Positions 48,019 to 54,936 of a stretch of 64,000 bases of DNA are shown here, in pieces. Positions within the stretch are counted from its first letter, which is position 1; each line of letters starts with the position of its first letter. The notes beneath the pieces were generated by a model. It did not search any database and was not told the origin of the DNA. It worked only from the letters and a program-made list of their open reading frames with translations. The position numbers and the translations under genes were made by a program. This stretch comes from Sulfuricurvum sp. (lineage in GTDB: Bacteria > Campylobacterota > Campylobacteria > Campylobacterales > Sulfurimonadaceae), in contig JAQULP010000012.1 in NCBI GenBank assembly GCA_028718525.1, positions 1 through 64,000 of the forward strand. Reading direction: 5' to 3'.

Positions 48019-49158
48019 ATGAATAGAAGGACGTTTATCACTACCGGAGCAACCGCTTCTGCCGCCTTATTGCTTAACGGATGTAATGAAAATAACCGAC
48101 AGGCCATCGATTATTCAAAGCACCCCTCACAAATTGCCAAATCTTCCGGCTCCGAATCCTCCACCAAACAAAAAAAAGTTACCCTCCGCCTTGCAACCAG
48201 TTGGCCCGCCGGATTTCCGATTATGGGAACCGGTGTGGAACATTTTGCCGAAAGGGTTAAAGCCGCCAGCGGGGGGACATTGATTATCAAAATTTATCCC
48301 AAAGAGACACTGGTACCGGCATTGGCCGTATTTGATGCGGCAAGCTCAGGTGAAATCGATGCGTTCCATTCCGGACCCTATTACTGGAAAGGGAAAAACA
48401 GCGCTTTTGCTTTATTCAGCGGTACCCCTTTTGGTCTAACCTCTGAGGAGATTAATTCGTGGATGCTATTTGGCGGCGGAATGGAGTTTTGGCGTGAGTT
48501 ATACGCAAAACACAATCTCTATCCTCTTCTAGGGGGCAATACCAATGTACAAATGGGCGGATGGTTTCGAAAACCCATCCGTTCCCTTGCCGACTTGAAA
48601 GGGTTGAAAATGCGCATTCCGGGCATTGGCGGTGAAGTCATGTCCCGTATGGGAGTCAATCCGGTTCTCTTAGCTGCCGGTGAAATTTATCCTGCGCTGG
48701 AGAGGGGGATGATCGATGCTACGGAATGGGTCGGACCTGCCTTGGATTTACAAATGGGATTTTATAAAGTAGCGAAATATTATTACTCCGGGTGGCATGA
48801 ACCGGGTTCCGTACTGGAATTGACCTTCAATAAGCAAATATGGGACTCACTAAGCCCTGAACATCAGGCAATCGTTCAAATCGCTTCGGAAGAGATGAAT
48901 TCCCGTATGTCACTTGAATTCCACGCTAAGAATCTGGATGCCCTGCAAGAGATCAAAAAGCTGGGAATTACTATCGATAGATTCCCGGACGATGTCAATA
49001 AAGCGGCTAAAGCGGCCCTTCAGAGCTATTTGGAATCCGAAAGTATTCAAAATCCCGATTTTAAACGAATCTTTTCCAGTATGGACCAATACATCAAAAA
49101 ATCACGTGAGTGGAGTAAAATCGGCCTGGGTGCCTATCTCAATACCCGAGAGGTCTGA
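48019..49158 (+). CDS. TRAP-type substrate-binding protein (DctP family), Tat signal and lipobox
   Basis: 379 aa. The N-terminus has both a twin-arginine motif (NRRTFIT) and a lipobox-like LLLNGC with Cys at 22. The mature protein is a DctP-fold binding protein: LRLATSWPAGFPIMG, GEIDAFHSGPYYWKG, GLKMRIPGIGGEVMSRMGVNPV, ALERGMIDATEWVGPALD. The conserved ligand Arg is in GLKMRIPG. TRAP membrane subunits (DctQM) are not adjacent. A free-standing receptor, or one that works with a distant transporter or sensor, is likely. Ligand probably an organic acid. Confidence 0.85.
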   Translation: MNRRTFITTGATASAALLLNGCNENNRQAIDYSKHPSQIAKSSGSESSTKQKKVTLRLATSWPAGFPIMGTGVEHFAERVKAASGGTLIIKIYPKETLVPALAVFDAASSGEIDAFHSGPYYWKGKNSAFALFSGTPFGLTSEEINSWMLFGGGMEFWRELYAKHNLYPLLGGNTNVQMGGWFRKPIRSLADLKGLKMRIPGIGGEVMSRMGVNPVLLAAGEIYPALERGMIDATEWVGPALDLQMGFYKVAKYYYSGWHEPGSVLELTFNKQIWDSLSPEHQAIVQIASEEMNSRMSLEFHAKNLDALQEIKKLGITIDRFPDDVNKAAKAALQSYLESESIQNPDFKRIFSSMDQYIKKSREWSKIGLGAYLNTREV

Positions 49159-49783
49159 TAGCTCTTAATTCCCTGCGCAACATCTTCTCCTCAGGGAGAT
49201 ATCTCCGTACCAGATCATGAAACTCTTTTGAATGGTTCATATGCCGTAAATGGGCTAATTCATGAACAATAATATAATCAATCTGTTCGTAAGCAAGTTG
49301 CATCATCAAGGTATTAAAGGTAACAATGGCCGAGCTGTCACAGCTTCCCCATCGGCTGCGCATTCTCTTAAATCGTAACTCTTTGGGATGCAGGTTCATC
49401 TTTCGTGCGTAATACGCTACACGCGAAGGTAAGGTAAGAAGTGCTTCTTCTTTATAAAATTGATGATAATATTTTTCAATATTAGCAGGAGTTTTCCCTT
49501 TTTCCACCTTTTTTGCCAAAGACGGCAAATGTTCAAGGGGATAGTTTTCACCGCGGAAGCGAATGGTTTTACCGAGTTCATGACGATCATCATGGCTATC
49601 ATGAAGCAACTTCAGTTTTTCACGTATCCAACCCTCTCTAAGCTTTAATATCCGCCGAACCGAAGATTCAGTCTTTAACGGGGTACGGACATTAATAATC
49701 CCTCCGGATGTAATACGGATATAGGTATTGCGGTTTTTCGGCCTATATTCGATCATTACGGGTGAGGTATGCGCGTCAAACAT
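49139..49783 (-). CDS. YgjP-like metallopeptidase-fold protein (M48/SprT type)
   Basis: 214 aa. Zinc motif HELAHLRHMNHSKEFH (HExxH and a third His). The upstream RWGSC(D)S motif in MRSRWGSCDSSAIVTFN is typical of the YgjP/DUF45 family. Its 3' end overlaps the TRAP gene by 20 nt and its start overlaps queC by 8 nt. The exact substrate is unknown; members have been reported as UTP pyrophosphatase or peptidase-like. Confidence 0.85.
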   Translation of the reverse strand: MFDAHTSPVMIEYRPKNRNTYIRITSGGIINVRTPLKTESSVRRILKLREGWIREKLKLLHDSHDDRHELGKTIRFRGENYPLEHLPSLAKKVEKGKTPANIEKYYHQFYKEEALLTLPSRVAYYARKMNLHPKELRFKRMRSRWGSCDSSAIVTFNTLMMQLAYEQIDYIIVHELAHLRHMNHSKEFHDLVRRYLPEEKMLRRELRAIRPLGY

Positions 49784-50438
49784 AATCTATAGGATCGGTA
49801 ACTCCGGCATGTTCAAAGCCGCGCAGACGCAGACGGCAGCTATCACAGACACCACAGGCCTTGGATTCGCTTTGATAACAGCTCCAGGTCAGATGAAGCG
49901 GTACGTTTAAAGCCAACGCTTCTTGGACTATTTGTGATTTTTTGAGGTGTACCAAAGGCATTTCTATCGTGAGGAGCGTACTCTCTTTTGTCCCCAGATT
50001 AGCGGCCTTGGTAAAAGAATCGATAAAAGACTCCCGGCAATCGGGGTATCCGCTGCTGTCCTCTTCTACAACGCCGATAGCAATAGCAGAGCACCCCTCT
50101 TTTTCGGCGATAGCGGTTGCAATGCTTAAAAATATTCCGTTTCGAAACGGCACGTAAGTGACTGGAACACCGGGTTCAATCCCCTCCGTAGGGACATCGA
50201 TCGTATGATCGGTCAATGCCGATGCTCCGATGGTTTTAAAAAAATCCAAATCGATCTCATATTTTTCTTTAACCCCGATATCGTTACATATATTACGATA
50301 CGCTTCCAACTCTTTGGATACGGTTCTTTGGCCGTAATTAAAATGGAGGGCAATTATTTCATATCCGCGTGAACGCATAATATAGGCGACTAATGTGGAA
50401 TCCATGCCACCGCTCATAATACAGAGTGCTTTTTTCAT
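49776..50438 (-). CDS. queC: 7-cyano-7-deazaguanine synthase
   Basis: 220 aa. PP-loop SGGMDSTLVAY (residues about 9-19), ATP-dependent conversion of carboxy-deazaguanine to preQ0, and the zinc site with CYQSESKACGVCDSC. It feeds Tgt, which is also in this window. Its promoter is an extended -10 (TGCTACAAT) facing ybeY, now separated from ybeY by the integrated element. Confidence 0.96.
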   Translation of the reverse strand: MKKALCIMSGGMDSTLVAYIMRSRGYEIIALHFNYGQRTVSKELEAYRNICNDIGVKEKYEIDLDFFKTIGASALTDHTIDVPTEGIEPGVPVTYVPFRNGIFLSIATAIAEKEGCSAIAIGVVEEDSSGYPDCRESFIDSFTKAANLGTKESTLLTIEMPLVHLKKSQIVQEALALNVPLHLTWSCYQSESKACGVCDSCRLRLRGFEHAGVTDPIDYV

Positions 50439-50459
50439 GACTGCTTTACCTTTCGTGTG

Positions 50460-50489
50460 ATTGTAGCAACATGACGCTTATGCTACAAT
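50460..50489. promoter_or_regulatory. Divergent extended -10 boxes, also the integration target
   Basis: ATTGTAGCA (50460-50468) and TGCTACAAT (50481-50489) are a perfect 9-bp inverted repeat with 12 nt between. Each arm is an extended -10 (TGnTACAAT). The minus-strand one drives queC: a start point about 7 nt on leaves a 15-nt leader with AAAGGT. The plus-strand one is the original ybeY promoter, now copied at 58164-58172. Confidence 0.6.
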
Positions 50490-50494
50490 GTCAC
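50476..50494 (+). repeat. Left attachment-site core (attL)
   Basis: The 19-bp GCTTATGCTACAATGTCAC is identical to 58159-58177. Flanking bases differ on both sides, so the repeat is exactly 19 bp. It overlaps the plus-strand arm of the divergent promoter. Confidence 0.85.
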
Positions 50495-50500
50495 TCACTC

Positions 50501-50570
50501 CCCTATTTTGCGTACTTTCAGGGACTATATTTGATAGGGTTGCCAAAAGGTTGCCATAATTAGATGGCAA
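50501..50570. repeat. Left arm: GGTTGCCA repeats and CCCTATTTTG
   Basis: GGTTGCCA occurs at 50538-50545 and 50549-50556, with the reverse form TGGCAA at 50565-50570 inside the integrase stop region. CCCTATTTTG is at 50501-50510. The same motifs recur near the right end, the GGTTGCCA motif in opposite orientation. They are good candidates for integrase arm-binding sites. Confidence 0.6.
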
Positions 50571-51633
50571 TGTTGTTAACTTTTGTAGCATCTACCCTAA
50601 GTTTTCCAGTGTAATGATTGCGATTAACACGATCATCTACGTGCCCCATTATGTCTAAAATCCAGTCGGTAGGATAACCGTATTCTTTCAAAATTGTATT
50701 GAATGAACGTCTTAAATCATGGATGGTTCCATGTCTTAAATTGTTATCGGACAACAGTTTTTTAAATCTAAAATTCATGGTTGGCGAACCGTAATAGTTG
50801 TTCCCCGATTGATTGATAAAAACGAACTCTTTTAGACCGCTATACATTCTTTGTTTTAGCAATGCTTCTTTGCACTGTTTAAACATCGGAACGAATCTAA
50901 TCTTTCGTGACTTCGTTTCATCCTCAACGCCTCTTACAATTCGTGTATCAACACGTATTACCTCTTTTTCAAAGTCAATATCATCCCATTTCAGACCGAC
51001 AAGCTCCGATCCTCTCATACCCGTAAAAAAAGCTATTTGAATATAGTTTTTCAATTGCCCTTTTGCAGATTCAAGAATTTTCTTTATCTCATCTTCTGTA
51101 TAGTACACACGCTCTTTTACCGAATGTTTTTTCGGCAGTTTTACCAGTGTTACGGGGTTTTTCCTGATGATATCGTCATTCGTAGCCGTTTGCAGTACGA
51201 TATTTAAATACGCACGATAGGTGGAAACCGTTTGAGGCGAAAGCCCGCTTTCCCGTTGCCACTTCATAACGTGGGTCGTTTTAATATCAGTTAATAAAAA
51301 CTCTCCAAACTTCTTTGAATCGCCCATCTTGAAATCACAAATAAGCTTAAACGTCTTTTTAATACGCTCATGCACGTATTGCCTTCTATTCTCACTTGTA
51401 AGATCAAGAACCATCACCCCATACTCTCGTAATGTAAGATCGCTGTACTCTTCTTTTTTGGGTTGGTATTTTTCTTCAAATAACTCACGGTATTCGGAAT
51501 CGAAGTTCTTTTCATACCATTTTAAAAGCCGTTTATCCGCTTTTTTTCCAGTAGAAATTCGCTTACGAGTACCGAACATATCGCTGTCTAACGTAACAAT
51601 GCCGTGTTGATTTGCGTAAACTCGACGTATCAT
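50560..51633 (-). CDS. Tyrosine recombinase (site-specific integrase)
   Basis: 357 aa. N-terminal arm-binding-type domain (GIVTLDSDMFGTRKRISTGK), SAM-like core-binding domain (about 75-170), and a catalytic domain with R in FFTGMRGSELVGLKWDD, K in ETKSRKIRFVP, HDLRR (HxxR), H in DIMGHVDD and the nucleophile Tyr in NRNHYTGK. It integrates and excises the element at the queC/ybeY site. AAGGAG precedes the ATG. The full active-site set is present, so it should be functional. Confidence 0.95.
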   Translation of the reverse strand: MIRRVYANQHGIVTLDSDMFGTRKRISTGKKADKRLLKWYEKNFDSEYRELFEEKYQPKKEEYSDLTLREYGVMVLDLTSENRRQYVHERIKKTFKLICDFKMGDSKKFGEFLLTDIKTTHVMKWQRESGLSPQTVSTYRAYLNIVLQTATNDDIIRKNPVTLVKLPKKHSVKERVYYTEDEIKKILESAKGQLKNYIQIAFFTGMRGSELVGLKWDDIDFEKEVIRVDTRIVRGVEDETKSRKIRFVPMFKQCKEALLKQRMYSGLKEFVFINQSGNNYYGSPTMNFRFKKLLSDNNLRHGTIHDLRRSFNTILKEYGYPTDWILDIMGHVDDRVNRNHYTGKLRVDATKVNNIAI

Positions 51634-51650
51634 TGATTTCTCCTTGATAT

Positions 51651-51663
51651 GTCGGTCACTGAC
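51651..51663. promoter_or_regulatory. 13-bp repeat in the integrase leader, matched inverted at the right end
   Basis: GTCGGTCACTGAC lies between a -10-like TAAAAT (plus 51671-51676) and the integrase ribosome-binding site. Its exact reverse complement GTCAGTGACCGAC is at 58086-58098 near the right end. The core GTCA-S-TGAC is palindromic. It could bind the excisionase-like protein or another element regulator. Confidence 0.5.
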
Positions 51664-51679
51664 GAAAGGTATTTTACAT

Positions 51680-51922
51680 TCAAGATGCTTTTATTTTGAC
51701 TATCGGTAGCGATTTGATATTGATGTACCATAGTTTTCCCCGTTTCACGAAGTCCTCAGGATTGATATTGTTGTAACACCATTTCCGTAATCCGTCGAGT
51801 GTCTTGTATCCGCACTCTGTGGCAAATTCCCGTGTGATCGGATACCACTGCGGTAAGGATCGATGAATGGTTAAAATCGTGTCGAGCTTTTCGTTAAGCT
51901 CTTGGAATTTTTCTTCAAGCAT
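51680..51922 (-). CDS. Small DNA-binding protein, excisionase-like
   Basis: 80 aa. An N-terminal helix (KFQELNEKLDTILTI) is followed by a MerR/Xis-like winged helix pattern (WYPITREFATECGY, LDGLRKWCYNNI, FVKRGKLWYINIKSL). The size, position next to the integrase and fold pattern suggest the recombination directionality factor. Overlap or close spacing with rep (9 nt) puts both in one transcript. Confidence 0.6.
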   Translation of the reverse strand: MLEEKFQELNEKLDTILTIHRSLPQWYPITREFATECGYKTLDGLRKWCYNNINPEDFVKRGKLWYINIKSLPIVKIKAS

Positions 51923-51931
51923 TCCATCTCC

Positions 51932-53245
51932 CTAAAACATATCGGGGATAAGCTTGCGCCGTTGCATCTCATTCGTGAGTGCAATGTATCGGTATGAGAG
52001 ATCATCATACAAGGGTGAATCCATATCCAACCCGTCCATCTCAATCGAGAGCCGATGATCCAGATTCCATAATCCCTCATCACTGTATTGTTTGAGTTCC
52101 TCTTCAAAGGTTGGTTGTTTTTGCTCTTCTTTATGATCCTCATGCAGTTTTTTACTATTCACTCTTAGATCAAATTCCGCTTTGGCACGTTGTAGCACAT
52201 CAAGAAAGAAAAGCAAGGTTGGATCATTACCATGCACCAGTAATCGAGTAATGACTTTTTTCATTGTCTTCTCTGCATCTTGCAGTGAGTATCGAAAGCT
52301 GATCTTTTCGATCTTCTCCAACGGCGTATCAATCTGCATAAACTCCGTAATATCGTAATGATATTTAATGTGATTCCATATCGGTGAGATGGTTGCCCGC
52401 TTTCGGTTAGAGGAGTTAAGCGCTTTTTCGCTGATACTCTCTGGATCAATCAGCTTGATTTGGTCACAAGCGTTTTTAAACAGCACTCTTGCACGTTTAA
52501 GAGCATCGTCTATGGTATCGATCCCGTATTGTTTTAGATACTCTCGGTGCATCTCAAATTCGACGTTAAAGATCGGTTTCTCCAAATCCATCCCGTGAAT
52601 CCCGAAATGGTTGTACATGATTTCCCGTTTGATCGGTATTGCACCTTGAAGCTCTTTATGCTTGTTGTAAATACGGAGCAAAAAAGGTTTCTTACCCACA
52701 TAGTACGTTTCAAGTTCATACGCATTGGAACGCTCACCAATCGCAGCGGAATGATTTTGCTTTTTGGACAAAATCATTTCTTTTCTAAGATAGCTGAAAT
52801 CGTGTTGGATAAACATATTCAGATCGATTCGGGTGATCGGGAATACATTCATGGTGTATCCGCCTAAGTATTTCGTGTTTACGTACTCTATAAGCGATTT
52901 TAAGCCCAGTGTATAGATTCCTGCACTATTAAGCTGAATCCGTATGTTGTGAATATTCATCGCTTTCTCAGGGTCTTTAAATCCTGATCGGAAGAAGTCG
53001 TGATTGAACCAGTGAAATCCATCTCGTCCCATACCGCTGTAAACGACATCGATCCCGTTAATGTTTACTATGATGTCATTATCAGCATATTGATAGTTAA
53101 GAGATTTAAAATAGGCTTTCTTATCTTCGATCTGATCGATAATGTTTTGATACAGCCGATCATAAAAAGCACCGCTTTGTGCAAAGTAATACAATGCGTC
53201 AACGCCACAGGCATAAGGCAATTTTCCGGCATTAGAATATGGCAT
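51932..53245 (-). CDS. Rolling-circle replication initiator (Rep_trans-type)
   Basis: 437 aa. It matches the replication-initiation-factor family of filamentous phages and small plasmids: TRIDLNMFIQHDFSYL, then a repeated-strand region with YVGKKPFLLRIYNKHKEL, and YFEMHREYLKQYGI-like FEMHREYLKQYGID. Such proteins nick one strand at the origin and start rolling-circle synthesis. AAAGGA lies upstream of the ATG, and a palindrome (53260-53272) lies upstream of that. The C-terminal third is helical and charged. A strong structural block lies between it and the next gene, fitting an origin. Confidence 0.75.
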   Translation of the reverse strand: MPYSNAGKLPYACGVDALYYFAQSGAFYDRLYQNIIDQIEDKKAYFKSLNYQYADNDIIVNINGIDVVYSGMGRDGFHWFNHDFFRSGFKDPEKAMNIHNIRIQLNSAGIYTLGLKSLIEYVNTKYLGGYTMNVFPITRIDLNMFIQHDFSYLRKEMILSKKQNHSAAIGERSNAYELETYYVGKKPFLLRIYNKHKELQGAIPIKREIMYNHFGIHGMDLEKPIFNVEFEMHREYLKQYGIDTIDDALKRARVLFKNACDQIKLIDPESISEKALNSSNRKRATISPIWNHIKYHYDITEFMQIDTPLEKIEKISFRYSLQDAEKTMKKVITRLLVHGNDPTLLFFLDVLQRAKAEFDLRVNSKKLHEDHKEEQKQPTFEEELKQYSDEGLWNLDHRLSIEMDGLDMDSPLYDDLSYRYIALTNEMQRRKLIPDMF

Positions 53246-53259
53246 AGGGTTTTCCTTTC

Positions 53260-53522
53260 GACGTTTAACGTCAGTTTTTTATTTATAAATCGTTATTGGT
53301 AGAATGTGATTTGACTTATGTCAGGGGGTGTTACTAGAACCCCCTGAACTCTTAGTGCTTCGTTCGGATAGCCCGCTAAACGGGCACCCAATCCGACTCA
53401 AAGCACTTTTGTTATTGCTGTGTGTTACATCAACGGCTTTAGCTTCCTCTTCGCGATGCGTAAGGCCGCAGCGCTCATCGTGTCGCACAACCGTTGTCAA
53501 TCGCAATGGCTGAACCATTGCG
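53260..53522. other. Hairpin-packed non-coding block, candidate replication origin
   Basis: Four or more inverted repeats in 263 bp. GACGTT-T-AACGTC (53260-53272). TCAGGGGG/CCCCCTGA (53321-53347, 11-nt loop). A three-tier structure 53354-53407 with AGTGCTT/AAGCACT, TCGGAT/ATCCGA and GCCCG/CGGGC. CAACGG/CCGTTG (53431-53496) enclosing CGCGATG/CATCGTG with one G-T pair. CGCAATGG/CCATTGCG (53502-53522, CTGAA loop). The block separates rep from the 84-aa gene and is more GC-rich than the genes beside it. A double- or single-strand origin is the best guess; a structured RNA is the alternative. Confidence 0.55.
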
Positions 53523-53531
53523 CTTTCTTTG

Positions 53532-53786
53532 TTAGATTCCGAAGAATGTACATTGTCCGAAGTAGGAAACGTCCACTTCGATTTGTTTGCCTTCCATACC
53601 CGCATATTTCGAGGCTTTTTCAGTAGGGATCGTTAGATCAACAAGTTCACTTTTAGAACCGTTCTTGACCGTCTTTTCGATCAATACTTGGATGCGTTGT
53701 TTGACAACGGGGATTGAGGTTTCTTTATCGACATAGGTCGTTTCATAACCACCGATATATTTGCCTATCATTTTTAAAGAAGACAT
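53532..53786 (-). CDS. 84-residue protein, possibly ssDNA-binding
   Basis: 84 aa, strand-rich (KYIGGYETTYV, QRIQVLIEKTV, KQIEVDVSYFGQCTFFGI), no signal peptide. Size, beta-rich pattern and position before a Rep gene are like single-stranded DNA-binding proteins of filamentous phages. I do not see a decisive motif, so this is only a suggestion. AAGGA lies 7 nt before the ATG; two palindromes lie upstream. Confidence 0.5.
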   Translation of the reverse strand: MSSLKMIGKYIGGYETTYVDKETSIPVVKQRIQVLIEKTVKNGSKSELVDLTIPTEKASKYAGMEGKQIEVDVSYFGQCTFFGI

Positions 53787-53811
53787 GATTAATCCTTTGG
53801 GACTGAATTAA

Positions 53812-53846
53812 CCAAAGCGCTTTGGAGATTTTGTATGTAACGTTAC
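53812..53846. promoter_or_regulatory. Two palindromes upstream of the 84-aa gene
   Basis: CCAAAGC-GCTTTGG (53812-53825) is a perfect 14-bp palindrome and GTAACGTTAC (53837-53846) a perfect 10-bp palindrome. A TACAAT -10 candidate lies just further upstream on the minus strand. They look like operator sites for control of the 84-aa/rep/xis/int transcript. Confidence 0.5.
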
Positions 53847-53890
53847 GATAGAAATTGTATGAAAAAATCTGACTTGAATTTTCGGAAGAA

Positions 53891-54934
53891 TTACACTATT
53901 TCTTGTAAAAGTTCCGAAGGGGTAGAAAGTGTATGGAGGCGTAATGGATTGTTGAATGTTTCGTCAATGATAAACATGGGAAATTTTTTAGTATCGACTA
54001 TCTGATGCTCAATTATTTTATTACGATATCTAGCTCTTTGAGAGAGGCAAATTGATTGGGTTTTTGTACTAAAGCCAAAGATAATATTCTCACCAATAAC
54101 CTCTTTGACATAAAGGTTCTTTAATAGCTCACTACTTTCGTATTTTTTTGCAACACCAAATATATCAAATACAATACCTTTTGTAGTACTCAAAGCTAAC
54201 TCAGAATCGATCCGCATTTTAAAGCGTAAATAGTAATAAAGCACTGCCAATAAACTATTGGCACAATCTTCTTTGTCTACCCTACCAGACATAAACATTT
54301 TCAAAGTACGTTTCAATGTTTTAGATTCTGATGAACCATTTTTGAATAATTTAAAATTATCGACACCGAATAAAGCTATTATGCTCAAATAATGCTTTGT
54401 GAGTTTTTCATTCAAATACATATTTTTGTGGAGAATAGCTTTTACTAATTCGGCACCTTGAGAAGTAGTCTCAGAATCAAAAGCATATTTGATTGACTTT
54501 CTGTATCTTGATCGATGTGTCTGAGTATGCCTTGTATATAAGCCTATTGTACCTTTCTGGAATTTCTTGTCTTTTGATAACCGCAAAGCTTCCAAAGTTT
54601 CTCTGATGAAACCCAATACTTTGTAAGTGTGATAGAGGAAGTTTTGACCTTGAAAATTCATTACAACATCATGCCGACATACTGATTCTAAAGCACTTTT
54701 TAACCCTCTTGACTTATCAACTTTGATCTCAGAAAATGAATTAAATAAGTCGAATGTGTTGCCTAGATAAATAAGATCTGGTTTGACATACTTATATATT
54801 TTAATTTCGTCGTTTAGCTTGTATAGCTGAATTTCAGACAATAAAGATTTTTGCAAGTCAAATATGTAATTCGTTTGGTCGTTTGAATACCAATGCGAAT
54901 ATTTATTTTTATGTACTTGTTTTGGTTTTGACAT
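53891..54934 (-). CDS. Unrecognised 347-aa partner of the HD-ATPase protein
   Basis: 347 aa, no signal peptide or membrane span, AT-rich. The N-terminus is polar (HKNKYSHWYSNDQTNYIF), followed by mostly helical segments (LYHTYKVLGFIRETLEALRL, YLSIIALFGVDNFKLF, CANSLLAVLYYYLRFKM) and a strand-rich end (NIIFGFSTKTQSICLSQR). No known catalytic motif. It begins 2 nt after the stop of the HD-ATPase gene, so the two must be made together. It is a candidate effector or specificity factor. No family is recognised. Confidence 0.75.
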   Translation of the reverse strand: MSKPKQVHKNKYSHWYSNDQTNYIFDLQKSLLSEIQLYKLNDEIKIYKYVKPDLIYLGNTFDLFNSFSEIKVDKSRGLKSALESVCRHDVVMNFQGQNFLYHTYKVLGFIRETLEALRLSKDKKFQKGTIGLYTRHTQTHRSRYRKSIKYAFDSETTSQGAELVKAILHKNMYLNEKLTKHYLSIIALFGVDNFKLFKNGSSESKTLKRTLKMFMSGRVDKEDCANSLLAVLYYYLRFKMRIDSELALSTTKGIVFDIFGVAKKYESSELLKNLYVKEVIGENIIFGFSTKTQSICLSQRARYRNKIIEHQIVDTKKFPMFIIDETFNNPLRLHTLSTPSELLQEIV

Positions 54935-54936
54935 GG

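Noticed and set aside
53354-53534. Possible integron attC site (stem-loops and a GTTAGAT at 53530)
   Set aside because: No matching R'' sequence at the other end and no integron integrase; hairpins fit a rolling-circle origin better.
53321-53605. 94-codon open frame on the minus strand in the hairpin block
   Set aside because: Overlaps several perfect stem-loops and the end of the 84-aa gene; composition is low-complexity (Ser/Arg/Lys) and it has no ribosome-binding site. A non-coding origin explains the region better.
53881-53918. TTCGGAA/TTCCGAA inverted repeat at the end of the 347-aa gene as terminator
   Set aside because: 7-bp arms with a 24-nt loop and no adjacent T-run; too weak to call.
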